DNA of 45,884 bases from Hydrogenophaga intermedia (GCF_023715105.1 NZ_JAMBNO010000025.1:1-45884), one strand, 5' to 3'; shown: positions 1 to 7,600, counted from the stretch's first letter. Notes: generated from the sequence alone by a model not told the origin. Program-made: numbers and translations.

Positions 1-72
1 CGCATCGTTCACGGCTCGCACAAGATAGTCCTCAAGGGCGAGTCGATGAGAAAGCTGGCCAAGGCCACTTGA
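1..72 (+). CDS. istB: IS21-family helper ATPase IstB, C-terminal end (partial)
   Basis: The frame is open from the first base and stops at TGA 70-72. The 23 residues contain HGSHKIVLKGESMRK, which matches the usual C-terminal end of IstB. In IS21-family elements IstB is the AAA+ ATPase that helps the IstA transposase capture target DNA. The Walker motifs lie outside the window and cannot be checked. Support comes from the multiple terminal repeats that follow directly (93-220), a hallmark of IS21-type ends. Confidence 0.7.
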   Translation, partial: RIVHGSHKIVLKGESMRKLAKAT

Positions 73-92
73 GCCGGCCACGCCGACCGCCG

Positions 93-220
93 TTCCACGC
101 TGATGGCGGACACTTCGGCTACGATTTAAGCGTCACTCAGGACACCTGTGCAACGTGTCCGCCATCGCCTGGAACGCTGTCCGCGATGGAAATGGAATCA
201 CTGTCCGCCATCAGTGGAAT
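93..220. repeat. IS21-type multiple terminal repeats
   Basis: Three related copies of about 20 bases with the core TGTCCGCCATC and a trailing TGGAA lie at 155-174, 177-197 (core altered to TGTCCGCGATGG) and 201-220, spaced 22-24 bases. A fourth copy in inverted orientation lies at 93-113. Arrays of short repeats at the ends are known IstA binding sites in IS21-family elements. The outer end of the element is probably near 220-226, but without the other end it cannot be fixed. Confidence 0.55.
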
Positions 221-482
221 GCGCAGCAAGGCCATGGCGGCCGTTTTGGACGTCACAGACCAGCTGGCGACGGAGCGGGCGGCGCTGCGAGACCGCCTGG
301 CTCGGGCTTACACCGCCGTCTGGGTGTGGCCCGACAAGATGCTGGCCGCCACCCTCGCGCCTGGGCGCCGTGAGCTGGTGTGGGTCCCGCTGGCTGATGA
401 CGCGCCACTCGCAGATGCCCTGACCGGCAAGCTGGCGTTGCCACCCTTGCCCAAGCACCTGCAGCCCAAACAAGGTGACTGA
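186..482 (+). CDS. hypothetical protein, possibly truncated by the IS21 end
   Basis: An open frame of 98 codons with strong third-position GC. Its first codons overlap the IS terminal repeats, so ATG 219 or ATG 234 may be the functional start, or the gene may have lost its 5' part to the IS insertion. The protein has an amphipathic, Arg/Ala-rich helix (about residues 20-40) and then a compact stretch with WVWPDK and ELVWVPL. I do not recognise a family. It has no obvious partner; the next 460 bases hold no gene. It could also be a chance frame in GC-rich DNA. Confidence 0.3.
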   Translation: MEMESLSAISGMRSKAMAAVLDVTDQLATERAALRDRLARAYTAVWVWPDKMLAATLAPGRRELVWVPLADDAPLADALTGKLALPPLPKHLQPKQGD

Positions 483-945
483 CGCCTGACCTGGGGCGCC
501 GAGCGCCACCGTCATGCGCGACCGTCTTGCAGACCGTCGCCGGTAGCGAGACGGTAGAAGCTGACGCTCCCACCGTAAGCCCACGGGGTCGGCGGCTCTT
601 TGGTCCCTAGGGGGACACGCCACCTTGGCGGGCTGGACGCCCCCCATCCCCTGCTGATACCGCGCCCCCATCCCGCTGACACCACACGGCGCTGTCAACG
701 GGCGGGCAACCCGCGCGGTGCTTGCCGTTGTTGCCGCTGTTCGCAGCCCCTGCCGGCTCCGGCTGGACGCCGGACACCCCCCGGGTTGCCCGCCCGCTTT
801 CAGCGAGCTGGGGGCGGGGCTTTGCCCCCGCAGCGCAACCGGAGCGTGGGCGCTCCTATCCCCGTTTAGGGCGGGGCTTTGCTTGCGGCTCCCCCGGCAG
901 CGTGCCGACCCAGTGGGCTGGGTGCGGCTTGCTGGACGGCGGCTG
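483..945. other. gene-poor GC-rich stretch with short repeats
   Basis: No convincing gene; the frames here are low-complexity Arg/Pro/Ala readings. The decamer GCTGGACGCC occurs at 632-641, 762-771 and 942-951, and GGGCGGGGCTTTGC occurs at 812-825 and 869-882. The repeats have no recognised function. The region lies between the IS21 end and a decayed IS5-type transposase and looks like relic mobile or intergenic DNA. Confidence 0.5.
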
Positions 946-1120
946 GACGCCTGACTGTGGCCAGCAGTTGCCGGAACAGGTTTCCTATTGCTTCAGCTGA
1001 CGACGAAAGCCCAGGGGGGTGCTCTCGTCGGGTGGGTTGTCTTTGCCCATGTTCAGCTCAGAGAATTCGCGAAGCATCAGTGTGTCGAAGTGCACCTCTG
1101 CCATCAGCGGGCCCGACAGA
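946..1120 (-). pseudogene. decayed IS5-family transposase fragment
   Basis: Read on the minus strand, this stretch encodes LREFSELNMGKDNPPDEST, which aligns with FREFAGLDMGEENLPDEST of the intact IS5-family transposase at 1366-2349. Upstream residues LSGPLMAEVHFDT match LSDPAMEEALYDT, and after an in-frame TAG and a shift of frame NLFRQLLATV matches NLSLQLLATV. It therefore covers roughly residues 75-130 of the transposase and is dead: no start, no catalytic domain, a stop and a frameshift. It is a diverged relative, not a recent copy. Confidence 0.75.
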
Positions 1121-1125
1121 TGGAC

Positions 1126-1225
1126 CTAGTTGTTGAGTTGCAATAGGTTGTTTTCGAAGAGGCGGGATACCGGAGGCTTGTAGCCAAGGGCCGAATGGGG
1201 CCTGCGCGCGGCGCGATGAGCGGTA
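1126..1225 (-). pseudogene. integrase-core (IS3/IS481-type) transposase tail, split by the IS5 element
   Basis: The minus strand reads RRPHSALGYKPPVSRLFE and ends NNLLQLNN-stop at 1126-1128. The PHSALGYKPP motif is the typical C-terminal end of rve-type transposases. At 1225 the frame is interrupted by the IS5-family element. If the element and one CTAG copy are removed, the frame continues into 2406-2438 as DAMRRASTAHRAARR before a stop. The catalytic DDE core is absent, so only a tail survives. Confidence 0.7.
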
Positions 1226-1229
1226 CTAG

Positions 1230-1244
1230 GGAAGGTCTGCACAA
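1230..1244 (+). repeat. IS5-family terminal inverted repeat, left
   Basis: GGAAGGTCTGCACAA, directly after the CTAG target copy at 1226-1229. It pairs with 2387-2401 with one mismatch, and the same bases begin the second element at 45758. Confidence 0.85.
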
Positions 1245-1365
1245 CGCTCGTTGCGACGAGTGCTGATGCGCGAGTTTTCAGATGGCGGCAACTGCGGCGT
1301 GATTCGGGTCATTCGAGGGCCGATTCGCGCCCCGTTGTCGACCCTTTCGGCCGCTGCGGACGCAC

Positions 1366-2349
1366 TCATCCCCGGGCCCCCTGCAAAAGCGGTCGTCGCA
1401 CCATCCACAGATTGGAGAGCGCGAACAGCGTGTGCAGCTGCGCCGTGTTCTTGGCCAAGCCGCGGTAGCGCACCTTCGCATGCCCGAACTGGCGCTTAAT
1501 GACCCGAAACGGATGTTCGACCTTGGCGCGGATGCTGGCCTTGACGTGTTCGAGCTTGTCGAGCACAGCGCCCATGGGCGTGGCTTTGTCCAGAGCTTTG
1601 CGCTTGCCCGGGCGCATCGCCACATGCCAGTTGGCCTCGACGTGCCGCGTCTCTTCTCGCTTGCTCACGCCCTGGTAGCCCGCGTCGGCGAACACATCGC
1701 TCTCCTGGCCATGCACCAACGCACCGGCCTGCGTCACGTCGTTGACGTTGGCCGCCGTGCCGATGACCGTGTGCACCAGCCCCGAGTCGGCGTCCACCCC
1801 GATGTGCGCCTTCATGCCGAAGTGCCACTGATTGCCCTTCTTCGTCTGGTGCATCTCGGGGTCGCGCTCGCCGCTGCCGTTCTTGGTCGAACTGGGCGCG
1901 GCAATGAGCGTGGCGTCCACCACCGTGCCGCTCTTCAAGAGCAGCCCCTTGGCGGTCAGCGTGGCATTGACCGTGGCCAGCAACTGCAGGCTCAGGTTGT
2001 TCTGCTCCAGCAGGTGGCGAAAGCGCAGGATGGTGCTCTCGTCGGGCAGGTTCTCCTCACCCATGTCCAGCCCCGCAAACTCGCGAAACATCGGCGTGTC
2101 GTACAGCGCCTCTTCCATCGCCGGGTCCGACAGGTTGAACCACTGCTGCAGGAAGTGGATGCGCAACATCGTCTCGACCGCAAACGGCGGGCGACCGCCT
2201 TTGGCACCGGGGGCCGGTGCGTGCGGCGCAATCAGTGCCACCAGCTCGGCCCACGGCACCACCAGGTTCATCTCGTCGAGGAACTCGCGCTTGCGCGTGC
2301 GCTTGGTCTTGCGCTCGTATCCGCTCTCGCCCAGGCTCATTTGCTTCAT
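1366..2349 (-). CDS. IS5-family transposase
   Basis: A 327-residue DDE transposase that cuts and pastes its own element. The N-terminal part (about residues 20-100) carries the DUF772-type region with RPPFAVETMLRIHFLQQWF. The catalytic domain shows the first Asp in VVDATLIAAPS, the second in FADAGYQGVSKREE, and the Glu region in VEHPFRVIKRQFG followed by RYRGLAKN. Length is usual for the family and there is no frameshift, so the enzyme may be active. It starts with MKQMSLGESGYERKTKRTR; the partial copy at 45810 reads MKQLSLGESGFERKTKRTR, showing two diverged relatives in one replicon. Confidence 0.95.
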   Translation of the reverse strand: MKQMSLGESGYERKTKRTRKREFLDEMNLVVPWAELVALIAPHAPAPGAKGGRPPFAVETMLRIHFLQQWFNLSDPAMEEALYDTPMFREFAGLDMGEENLPDESTILRFRHLLEQNNLSLQLLATVNATLTAKGLLLKSGTVVDATLIAAPSSTKNGSGERDPEMHQTKKGNQWHFGMKAHIGVDADSGLVHTVIGTAANVNDVTQAGALVHGQESDVFADAGYQGVSKREETRHVEANWHVAMRPGKRKALDKATPMGAVLDKLEHVKASIRAKVEHPFRVIKRQFGHAKVRYRGLAKNTAQLHTLFALSNLWMVRRPLLQGARG

Positions 2350-2386
2350 GTCGGCAATGTCTCACATCACGCGGGTGGCGGCAGGG

Positions 2387-2401
2387 TTATGCAGACCTTC
2401 C
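2387..2401 (-). repeat. IS5-family terminal inverted repeat, right
   Basis: On the minus strand GGAAGGTCTGCATAA, followed outward by the CTAG duplication at 2402-2405. It lies 38 bases from the transposase start codon, leaving a short leader. Confidence 0.85.
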
Positions 2402-2466
2402 CTAGCTCGGCGCATGGCATCACTGGGTTCTTCTCATCGTACGGGGACTGGGGTGTTGCAGACCTT

Positions 2467-3360
2467 TCATGACATTTTTACACTGCCTTCGGCTGCTGCA
2501 TCCATAAAGCGGCGAAGTTCGGAATTGATGTTGAAGTCCGCGAGAGGGTTTGCATCCGAATTGCCTTCGGATTTTCTTTTCGCAATAATGCCTCTCAATT
2601 CCTCAGAACTGAGCTTTGGGGATTTAAAGGAAATCCCTAAAGACTCCATTTCTGCCATTTTTGCCATTTCTGCCACAGCCTTTTCGGCACCCTCCACTTG
2701 AATTAACTTTTCCTCTAGTTCGCTAATGGAGAGGTGATTGTAATTGCCTTGCTCCTCGCCAAGCTTTGTCAGGGCATCTTTAACAATACCCGCAAGTACG
2801 GCTAGCACTTTCGGCGGCGCTCCAAATTTGTAGGCAACTTCAAAATGCTGTATAAAGTCCTTGACTAGTTGTTTTCTCTCGTCCGCATATTTGTGTTGCG
2901 CAGGTGAAGGATTTTGCCTCGTAATAAAAAAACCAGTATCAGTGACCAACCACCGAAGCTCTTCAGGAGTTGGTATGGCACTTAGTACGCCGCCTGCATT
3001 CTTATTCGACTTGGTGATTTGCCACAGGCATGCGAAGTACCTCATTGCATCTGACGTCTCGTTTTTGCTGGTAAGCTCGCTTATTTTCCTTCTTCCCTCA
3101 AATAGTTCGCCCATAGCGGTCAGCTTGAATATCTTGCAATTTCCCTCGGCAATCGCTTCATCTACTAATATTTGTGCTTTGTCGGAAATATCGGCGGGCC
3201 CACGTGGTGAATTTGGATTCTTGGATGCTTCATTGAAGGCAAGCCATAGCCGCAATGAATCCTTGAGTTTCTCCGTCAATTCGGCCGTGCTGTGTCCACT
3301 TGCAGCTATGTGGATTCCGTTGCGCTCAATTTGTGCGATAAGATATTCTTTGTCACTCAT
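2467..3360 (-). CDS. hypothetical protein, AT-richer orphan gene
   Basis: A 297-residue soluble-looking protein with no signal peptide or membrane segment. The start ATG at 3360 has an AAGGTG-type binding site eight bases upstream. The C-terminal third (about residues 190-260) is Glu/Lys-rich and helical with a likely coiled coil (SELEEKLIQVEGAEKAVAEM). I recognise no catalytic motif. Base and codon use (many AAA, ATT, TTT codons) is clearly more AT-rich than every neighbour, which points to separate acquisition. The 3' end lies against IS-related bases, so the C terminus may be altered. Function unknown; island cargo such as a defence or regulatory protein is possible but unproven. Confidence 0.7.
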   Translation of the reverse strand: MSDKEYLIAQIERNGIHIAASGHSTAELTEKLKDSLRLWLAFNEASKNPNSPRGPADISDKAQILVDEAIAEGNCKIFKLTAMGELFEGRRKISELTSKNETSDAMRYFACLWQITKSNKNAGGVLSAIPTPEELRWLVTDTGFFITRQNPSPAQHKYADERKQLVKDFIQHFEVAYKFGAPPKVLAVLAGIVKDALTKLGEEQGNYNHLSISELEEKLIQVEGAEKAVAEMAKMAEMESLGISFKSPKLSSEELRGIIAKRKSEGNSDANPLADFNINSELRRFMDAAAEGSVKMS

Positions 3361-4324
3361 AAAGTATCACCTTCTATTGTGATGGAGGGCGGAGTTAGGG
3401 AGTTTCCGGCGGTCTTTTCCTGATAACTATAGTCGATAGGATGCCTTGTTTCAACATCCCTCTGAGCCCAGGTGATGACGCGAGTAGATGAAATTGACGT
3501 ACGCGTTGTTAGCGCAATGCCGCCTATCGCCATCTCCGGCCGGAATATCAAGGCAGCATGAAATGAGACACGTTGGGTGTGTCTCAGTTGCAGTCCGTGC
3601 GAAACTGTGCCAGCGCTTGGTGACAAATATGATGACGCAGCGGAAATTCCTGTTTGCGGAAAGGGCAAACAAGTAACCAGCGACACCGGGGCAGATAACA
3701 GGGGCGAGGTCGTGCTTATGAAGTCAAGCCGGCCAAGGTCGCCAAAGTGCTACCCCTGGTGCCCATAGGACTGACAGAGCAAATCAAGGTCGCGGCCGGG
3801 TGATGGGCAGCATCGGGCGCAGTCTTGACCCCGATGGCGTGGCCCGCTAATTGCCGCGCCGTGGGCGCTGGCGCGACCGCCTGTACACCCTTCTGGACAC
3901 TCTGATGGCGTTGGACCGTGTTCGCGTGGTCGATGGGTCGATAGCGGTGCATTGGGCACTGTGAGTGGCAACAAAAGGGAGCCGGTTGTTAGGTACCGGG
4001 TGATTTACACCCGGAGCTTGGCGACCCCGATGCCTCCACCCACAAATAAAAAGACCTATAACGAAGAACGAGCAGGTGGAGAACCACTTCCCAAAAAACA
4101 TAGAAAAAGGCCACCGAGGGTGGCGGTCACCCGCAAGAGTTCATCTGAGGGGTAGCCTGTCCGCTGTGGGTGACAGATAGCGACGGGCTGCGCCCGCCCC
4201 TCGGCTGTGCAAGGGGAGGCCCGTGGACTGCTCGAAGAGGCCAGCCCGCCGTGTGGCGTGTCCGGTGTCAGGTGCTCCAGGTGGCCGTGCTGACTGAGGG
4301 CGTCACAACCACTTGGAGCAAACC
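3361..4324. other. long intergenic stretch without a recognised gene
   Basis: No frame here resembles a known family. A perfect 7-bp hairpin CCGGGTG-ATTTA-CACCCGG lies at 3996-4014 and a minus-strand terminator at 4104-4124. A short frame at about 3700-3805 (reading VKPAKVAKVLPLVPIGL) and one at 3952-4155 could be gene remnants, but neither has a convincing start. Base composition is mixed, as in decayed island DNA. Confidence 0.5.
4104..4124 (-). terminator. rho-independent terminator for minus-strand transcripts
   Basis: On the minus strand GCCACC-CTC-GGTGGC (4124-4110) is followed by CTTTTT (4109-4104). It would stop transcription coming from the two regulator genes at 4620-5221. Confidence 0.55.
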
Positions 4325-4588
4325 ATGAGCATCGGCCTTTTCCTCGGCGGCATCTTCTCGTCCCTCTGGCAGGAGTTCGCTACCCCTCAGGAGCCCACCG
4401 CAGGCACGTCTTTGCCGGAGGGCGTCTGCTCGCTGCTTCAGCCGGCCGGCCCCCTGGTCAACGTAGACGGCACGCCCATGCTCGACTGCGCGGTGGACGT
4501 GCTGGGCAAGCCCTACGGTCACGTTAGTCCATTCCCCGTGGACAGCGTCAGCATGTTCGGCACCGGACTGCACGGCTCGGACGGATGA
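4325..4588 (+). CDS. small hypothetical protein
   Basis: An 87-residue protein that begins MSIGLFLGGIFSSLWQEF, a short hydrophobic or amphipathic N terminus, then a Pro/Gly-rich part with two Cys (VCSLL, LDCAVDVLGKPYG). The ATG at 4325 is preceded by GGAG with seven bases spacing, so it is preferred over the in-frame start at 4313. No family recognised. It converges with the winged-helix gene at 4620, with a hairpin between their ends. It may be a small membrane-associated or secreted island protein. Confidence 0.5.
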   Translation: MSIGLFLGGIFSSLWQEFATPQEPTAGTSLPEGVCSLLQPAGPLVNVDGTPMLDCAVDVLGKPYGHVSPFPVDSVSMFGTGLHGSDG

Positions 4589-4596
4589 ACGAGGAG

Positions 4597-4614
4597 GGCG
4601 GCCTATTGGCCGCC
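4597..4614. terminator. hairpin between convergent genes, possible terminator
   Basis: A perfect GGCGGCC-TATT-GGCCGCC stem lies between the stop of the plus-strand ORF (4588) and the stop of the minus-strand gene (4620). It lacks a clear T run on either side, so termination is only suggested by position. Confidence 0.35.
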
Positions 4615-4619
4615 TCGTG

Positions 4620-5039
4620 TCACCCCCCTTTGGAGGCCTTTGCAGCCTGGCGTCTCCTCAGACGCTCCTGCTTGCGTGCCTCGATGGCGAGCACCCCCTG
4701 CCTGATGCGCTCTCGGTCCGGGCACTCGAACAGGATGCGAAATCCCTGACCCAGCGGCTCGCGCCGGATGAGGCCGAGGGTTTCAAGGTCCGAGAGGTGA
4801 AGCCGGATGGCACGCTCGTCCTTGCCCGTCACCTTGGCTAGGTACGGGCCTGCGTAAGTCGTGTTGCCCTCGTAGTGGCAGGAGGCAAGCGCCACGTAGA
4901 CGTACAGCGTCGCGTTGTCGATGCTGTCTGCCACGTTGAACAGGAGCTTGCGGGGGAGGCAGAAGAAGCCTCCCTCGCCGTAGCCCTCGTACCAGCGGTT
5001 GTTCTCGTCGCTGGGGATGCGGTTGCGGGCGCGCTTCAC
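4620..5039 (-). CDS. winged-helix-type DNA-binding protein
   Basis: A 139-residue basic protein. The centre (about residues 40-100) reads NATLYVYVALASCHYEGN then LAKVTGKDERAIRLHLSDLETLGLIRRE, a pattern of helix-turn-helix plus wing as in small replication or regulatory proteins. The C-terminal tail is Arg/Lys-rich. The GTG start at 5039 overlaps the stop of the upstream AlpA-like gene by four bases (GTGA), implying translational coupling. A terminator lies downstream at 4104-4124. Likely role is control or replication of the local island; the target is unknown. Confidence 0.6.
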   Translation of the reverse strand: MKRARNRIPSDENNRWYEGYGEGGFFCLPRKLLFNVADSIDNATLYVYVALASCHYEGNTTYAGPYLAKVTGKDERAIRLHLSDLETLGLIRREPLGQGFRILFECPDRERIRQGVLAIEARKQERLRRRQAAKASKGG

Positions 5040-5221
5040 TTCTGACCCTCCAGCTGGCTTTCGAACCAGGCTTCGACGGCCGAGAGTTTGAAGAAGGCGA
5101 GCCGGCTGCCGTGAACGTGCATGGGCGCGGGGAAGCCCCGGCTGGAAATCCAGTTCTCCAGGGTGCGTGTGGAAATGCCCAGGGCTTCAACTAGGGCGGC
5201 TTTGCTAAGGAAGGTCATCAA
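5036..5221 (-). CDS. AlpA/excisionase-like helix-turn-helix protein
   Basis: A 61-residue protein with the AlpA/MerR-type DNA-binding fold: LSKAALVEALGISTRTLENW (helix-turn-helix, about residues 5-25) followed by the wing FPAPMHVHGSRLAFF and a final helix LSAVEAWFESQL. Such small proteins act as excisionases or activators in prophages and islands. It heads a two-gene unit with the winged-helix gene, and diverges from the gene at 5396, so the 5222-5395 gap probably contains promoters of both. It is a second AlpA-type gene in the window besides 44509. Confidence 0.65.
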   Translation of the reverse strand: MMTFLSKAALVEALGISTRTLENWISSRGFPAPMHVHGSRLAFFKLSAVEAWFESQLEGQK

Positions 5222-5395
5222 GTCTCTCCGTGCCGGTATCGACCGGTGGCGGAGCCAGCAAGGCGCTGGTCTCGACTTGTTTAGGGGCGGGGTTTTAGCC
5301 TTGCGCGTAGATGCGCACTTGCGGGATGAGTCCGTTAGACGTTTTCATGCACAGCCACATTGGTAGCTACACGGGGCACCAACCAAGCCTGCCCC

Positions 5396-6295
5396 ATGAA
5401 GCAACTCCCCACCGAATACCTGCATGGCCTCCTGAGCAAGCCTGCCGAGCCCGACCGCAGCCCATCACGCCGCGCACGTCCGACCCTCCAGCGCAGCGGG
5501 CGCGAGACAGCCCGGCTCAACGAGCACAAGGCGCTGCGGGCTGTCGCCCAGTTTGGGCACCTGCGCATCAGTGAGCTGGCGCGTTCGGTGTGGCCGCAGG
5601 CTCGATACGCAGAGCAGCTGGCGCGCAGGATGGCGGCAAGGCTGGTTGCCTCTGGCTTGCTGCTTGAGCGTCGCAACGCCCTGGGCTCGCGGAGCCTCTG
5701 CCTGACCCGAGGCGGGGCGGCATGGTTGGAGCTGCGCGGGGTTGAAGCACAGCACACGCTGGACCTGTCCAGCGTGGCCGGCAGCACGTTTTTCCACCGC
5801 ACCCTGGCCACTCGCTACCTCGTCGAGCGCCAGGTGGAGGGCGCACAAGTGCTCGGCGAGTACCAGCTGCTGCGCCGCAAGGCCCCGTTCAGCGTCGATG
5901 CCCTGGTACGTGTCATGCGCAAGTTGCCAGACGGGATGGTCTGGCAGCGGCGGGCCAGTGGCCCGATGGAGGTGGAGCTGGTCGAGCAGGAGGTTGCCGC
6001 GAAAGCCCGGCAGGAGCTGGAGAAGTGCCTGAGGGCGGCCGAGCTGGTGGGGCGCTCGCTGGACGCTGGAGGCCTCTACAGGGTGGGCGGATTGGTGTTC
6101 GTCTACGACCGCGAGTTGAACCACGCCCGGCGCATCCTCCTGGCCGCTACTTCCTTGTGGGGCGACCGTCCGCACGCCGAGCGGGTCATGCTGGAGCGGC
6201 GCGTCAAGCTGGTGGCAGTCGAGCTGCGTGACCCGCTGGTGTGGGTCGGCTCAAGCACGGTCACGCTACATGACCTGCGGCAGCGGGGCGTATAA
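5396..6295 (+). CDS. replication-relaxation-like winged-helix protein
   Basis: A 299-residue protein if started at ATG 5396; a TTG start at 5360 would add 12 residues. After a basic N terminus, residues 45-110 read ALRAVAQFGHLRISELARSVWP, ARYAEQLARRMAARLVASGLL and SRSLCLTRGGAAWL: helix-turn-helix plus wing, as in the Replic_Relax group of plasmid and island proteins that act in replication or mobilisation. A central basic and Glu-rich part follows (VELVEQEVAAKARQELEKCL). It diverges from the two small DNA-binding genes and ends before a strong terminator. Family assignment is by pattern only, so the role is tentative. Confidence 0.55.
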   Translation: MKQLPTEYLHGLLSKPAEPDRSPSRRARPTLQRSGRETARLNEHKALRAVAQFGHLRISELARSVWPQARYAEQLARRMAARLVASGLLLERRNALGSRSLCLTRGGAAWLELRGVEAQHTLDLSSVAGSTFFHRTLATRYLVERQVEGAQVLGEYQLLRRKAPFSVDALVRVMRKLPDGMVWQRRASGPMEVELVEQEVAAKARQELEKCLRAAELVGRSLDAGGLYRVGGLVFVYDRELNHARRILLAATSLWGDRPHAERVMLERRVKLVAVELRDPLVWVGSSTVTLHDLRQRGV

Positions 6296-6431
6296 ATCGC
6301 CTAGCTACACAGGTCAGACCTCACGTAGTTTGAACAGGTCATCGGGGACTACCTGATTCGGCGTGCGCCCCGCACGCCCGCTCGTGGGTTATGCCGCGTT
6401 CGCTAAATGCACTGTGCAGCCCCGCAAGGGG

Positions 6432-6465
6432 AGAGAGGCGCCTTCTGGCGCCTCTCTTGTGTTCG
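6432..6465 (+). terminator. rho-independent terminator
   Basis: AGAGAGGCGCC-TTCT-GGCGCCTCTCT followed by TGTGTT. The 11-bp stem lies 136 bases downstream of the replication-relaxation-like gene and faces the end of the YkgJ-type gene on the other strand. Confidence 0.75.
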
Positions 6466-6487
6466 AGGACCCAGGGAGGCTCGCCCT

Positions 6488-6790
6488 TCAGCCTCTTGGG
6501 CTGGTCTGCTGCTCCAGCCGTTCAAGCCACAGCAGGGCATGGTCGCGCGACGTACCGCACATCTCGCTGCTTGGCTGTAACCCACCACAGACTGCTGGCC
6601 GCTCGTGTCGGCCGAACAACTCGCATGCCATTTCCGGCGTGAGGTGCGCGCACCTCTGGCCGGCTCGTTTTCCATAAGGCATCTTCGGCATGGGTGTCGA
6701 GATGGAAGGCGCAATGCAGCACGCGCCGCACCCTGGTCGGCAACTTGATGCTTGATACGATGGCAGGCCGAGTTCCACTAGCTCCCTCAT
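6488..6790 (-). CDS. YkgJ-family cysteine cluster protein (second, complete copy)
   Basis: A 100-residue protein with the cysteine cluster CRPGCGACC (residues 17-25) and later Cys at QRCAHL, MACELFG, PAVCGGL and EMCGTS. YkgJ-family proteins are presumed zinc or iron binding; the exact function is not known. The start ATG at 6790 overlaps the stop of the truncated copy upstream (CATGA), so it may be translated by coupling. Typical relatives begin only a few residues before the first Cys, so the extra 16 residues here look like a new start built at a junction. Codon use is slightly less GC-rich than in the chromosomal block. Confidence 0.75.
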   Translation of the reverse strand: MRELVELGLPSYQASSCRPGCGACCIAPSISTPMPKMPYGKRAGQRCAHLTPEMACELFGRHERPAVCGGLQPSSEMCGTSRDHALLWLERLEQQTSPRG

Positions 6791-6873
6791 GGCTTGCCCT
6801 GGGGCAGGCCCGGCAGCGGGCTGCTGATCGAGGGGGCGATACAGCAGGCGGCGCAGCCGGGGCGGCAGTCCAT
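6787..6873 (-). pseudogene. truncated ykgJ-type gene (first copy, 28 codons)
   Basis: ATG at 6873 opens a frame reading [17 protein letters not shown] and then [14 protein letters not shown] at 6787. This is the N terminus of a YkgJ-family protein, ending where relatives continue with AGVRC-like residues. It follows the FMN reductase gene by two bases, so it is the native chromosomal copy in an operon. The sequence after GGCAAGCC switches to the leader of the second copy. It is best read as a host gene cut by island integration or by recombination between homologues. Confidence 0.75.
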
Positions 6874-6875
6874 GC

Positions 6876-7475
6876 TCAGTCAGGGGTGTTGAGTTTTCTC
6901 GCCGCGCGGATCGCCTGTTCGACCACGCCCTGCACCGACGCCTGGGCGGTCGTGCTGACGAGTTGCCCGTTGTCGTCAAAGGCTTCGGCTGCCTTGCTCA
7001 ACGCAAACTGTTTCGGCGTCACCCAGCACTGCAGGTTGAGCAGCAACGGCGTGAGGTGCGACAGGCTGCGCAGGCCGCCGAGCGCGCCGGGCGAGGCGCT
7101 GAGCAGGCCCACCACCTTGCCCGCAAAGGGCTTGGTGCCGCTGGACCACTCGGGGTCGCCCTTGATGGGGCTGGACACCCAGTCGATGGTGTTCTTGAGC
7201 AGGCCGGTGTAGCTGCCGTTGTACTCGGGCGAGCAGACGATCCAGGCCGGGTGGGCGTGGAAGATCTCCTTGAGGCGGCGCGCGGCAGCGGGTGTGCCGC
7301 GGGCTTCGAGATCGGCGTTGTAGAGCGGCAGTTCGTGCTCGGCCAGTTCGAGCAACGTTACCTGGGCACCGGCGGCGCGCGCCATGTCGGCGGCCACGCG
7401 GGCGAGCTTGCGGTTGTGTGACTGCGCGCGGGTGCTGCCCGCGAACACAAGGACGGGGAGGGGGGAGGCGTTCAT
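6876..7475 (-). CDS. NADPH-dependent FMN reductase
   Basis: A 199-residue cytoplasmic flavoprotein that reduces FMN or quinone-like substrates with NADPH. The flavodoxin-like fold shows the phosphate-binding loop [12 protein letters not shown] (residues 13-24) and the flavin-contact motif [18 protein letters not shown] (82-99), both typical of the family. The ATG at 7475 is chosen because the GSTR motif then sits at the normal distance; upstream codons are non-conserved. It is divergent to mnmG and is followed after two bases by the truncated ykgJ-type gene, suggesting an ancestral operon. Confidence 0.9.
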   Translation of the reverse strand: MNASPLPVLVFAGSTRAQSHNRKLARVAADMARAAGAQVTLLELAEHELPLYNADLEARGTPAAARRLKEIFHAHPAWIVCSPEYNGSYTGLLKNTIDWVSSPIKGDPEWSSGTKPFAGKVVGLLSASPGALGGLRSLSHLTPLLLNLQCWVTPKQFALSKAAEAFDDNGQLVSTTAQASVQGVVEQAIRAARKLNTPD

Positions 7476-7600
7476 GGGCCGGCATTGTGGCGCAGCACAC
7501 GGCGACTCGCCCCTGCGCCGTCCGGGGCGAGGCCCTTGGTGGGACAATCGCGGGCTTGCCCGCGCCGGTCTTGTGGCCTGCGTGGGCTTTGGAGTTCAAG

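Larger units (their letters stand above)
1230..2401 (-). mobile_element. IS5-family insertion sequence, complete
   Basis: An element of 1172 bases with one transposase gene. Terminal inverted repeats are GGAAGGTCTGCACAA (1230-1244) and TTATGCAGACCTTCC (2387-2401), with one mismatch. It is flanked by a direct CTAG duplication (1226-1229 and 2402-2405), which fits the YTAR-type target of IS5-group elements. It sits inside the tail of an integrase-core transposase. A related element starts at 45758 on the plus strand, so the two copies face each other across about 43 kb. Confidence 0.9.

Noticed and set aside
1432..2472. 346-codon plus-strand frame across the IS5 element
   Set aside because: It is antisense to a clear DDE transposase and has only low-complexity Arg/His/Val readings from GC-rich codons.
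3952..4155. 67-codon plus-strand ORF
   Set aside because: It has no convincing ribosome site, overlaps a hairpin and a minus-strand terminator, and matches no family.
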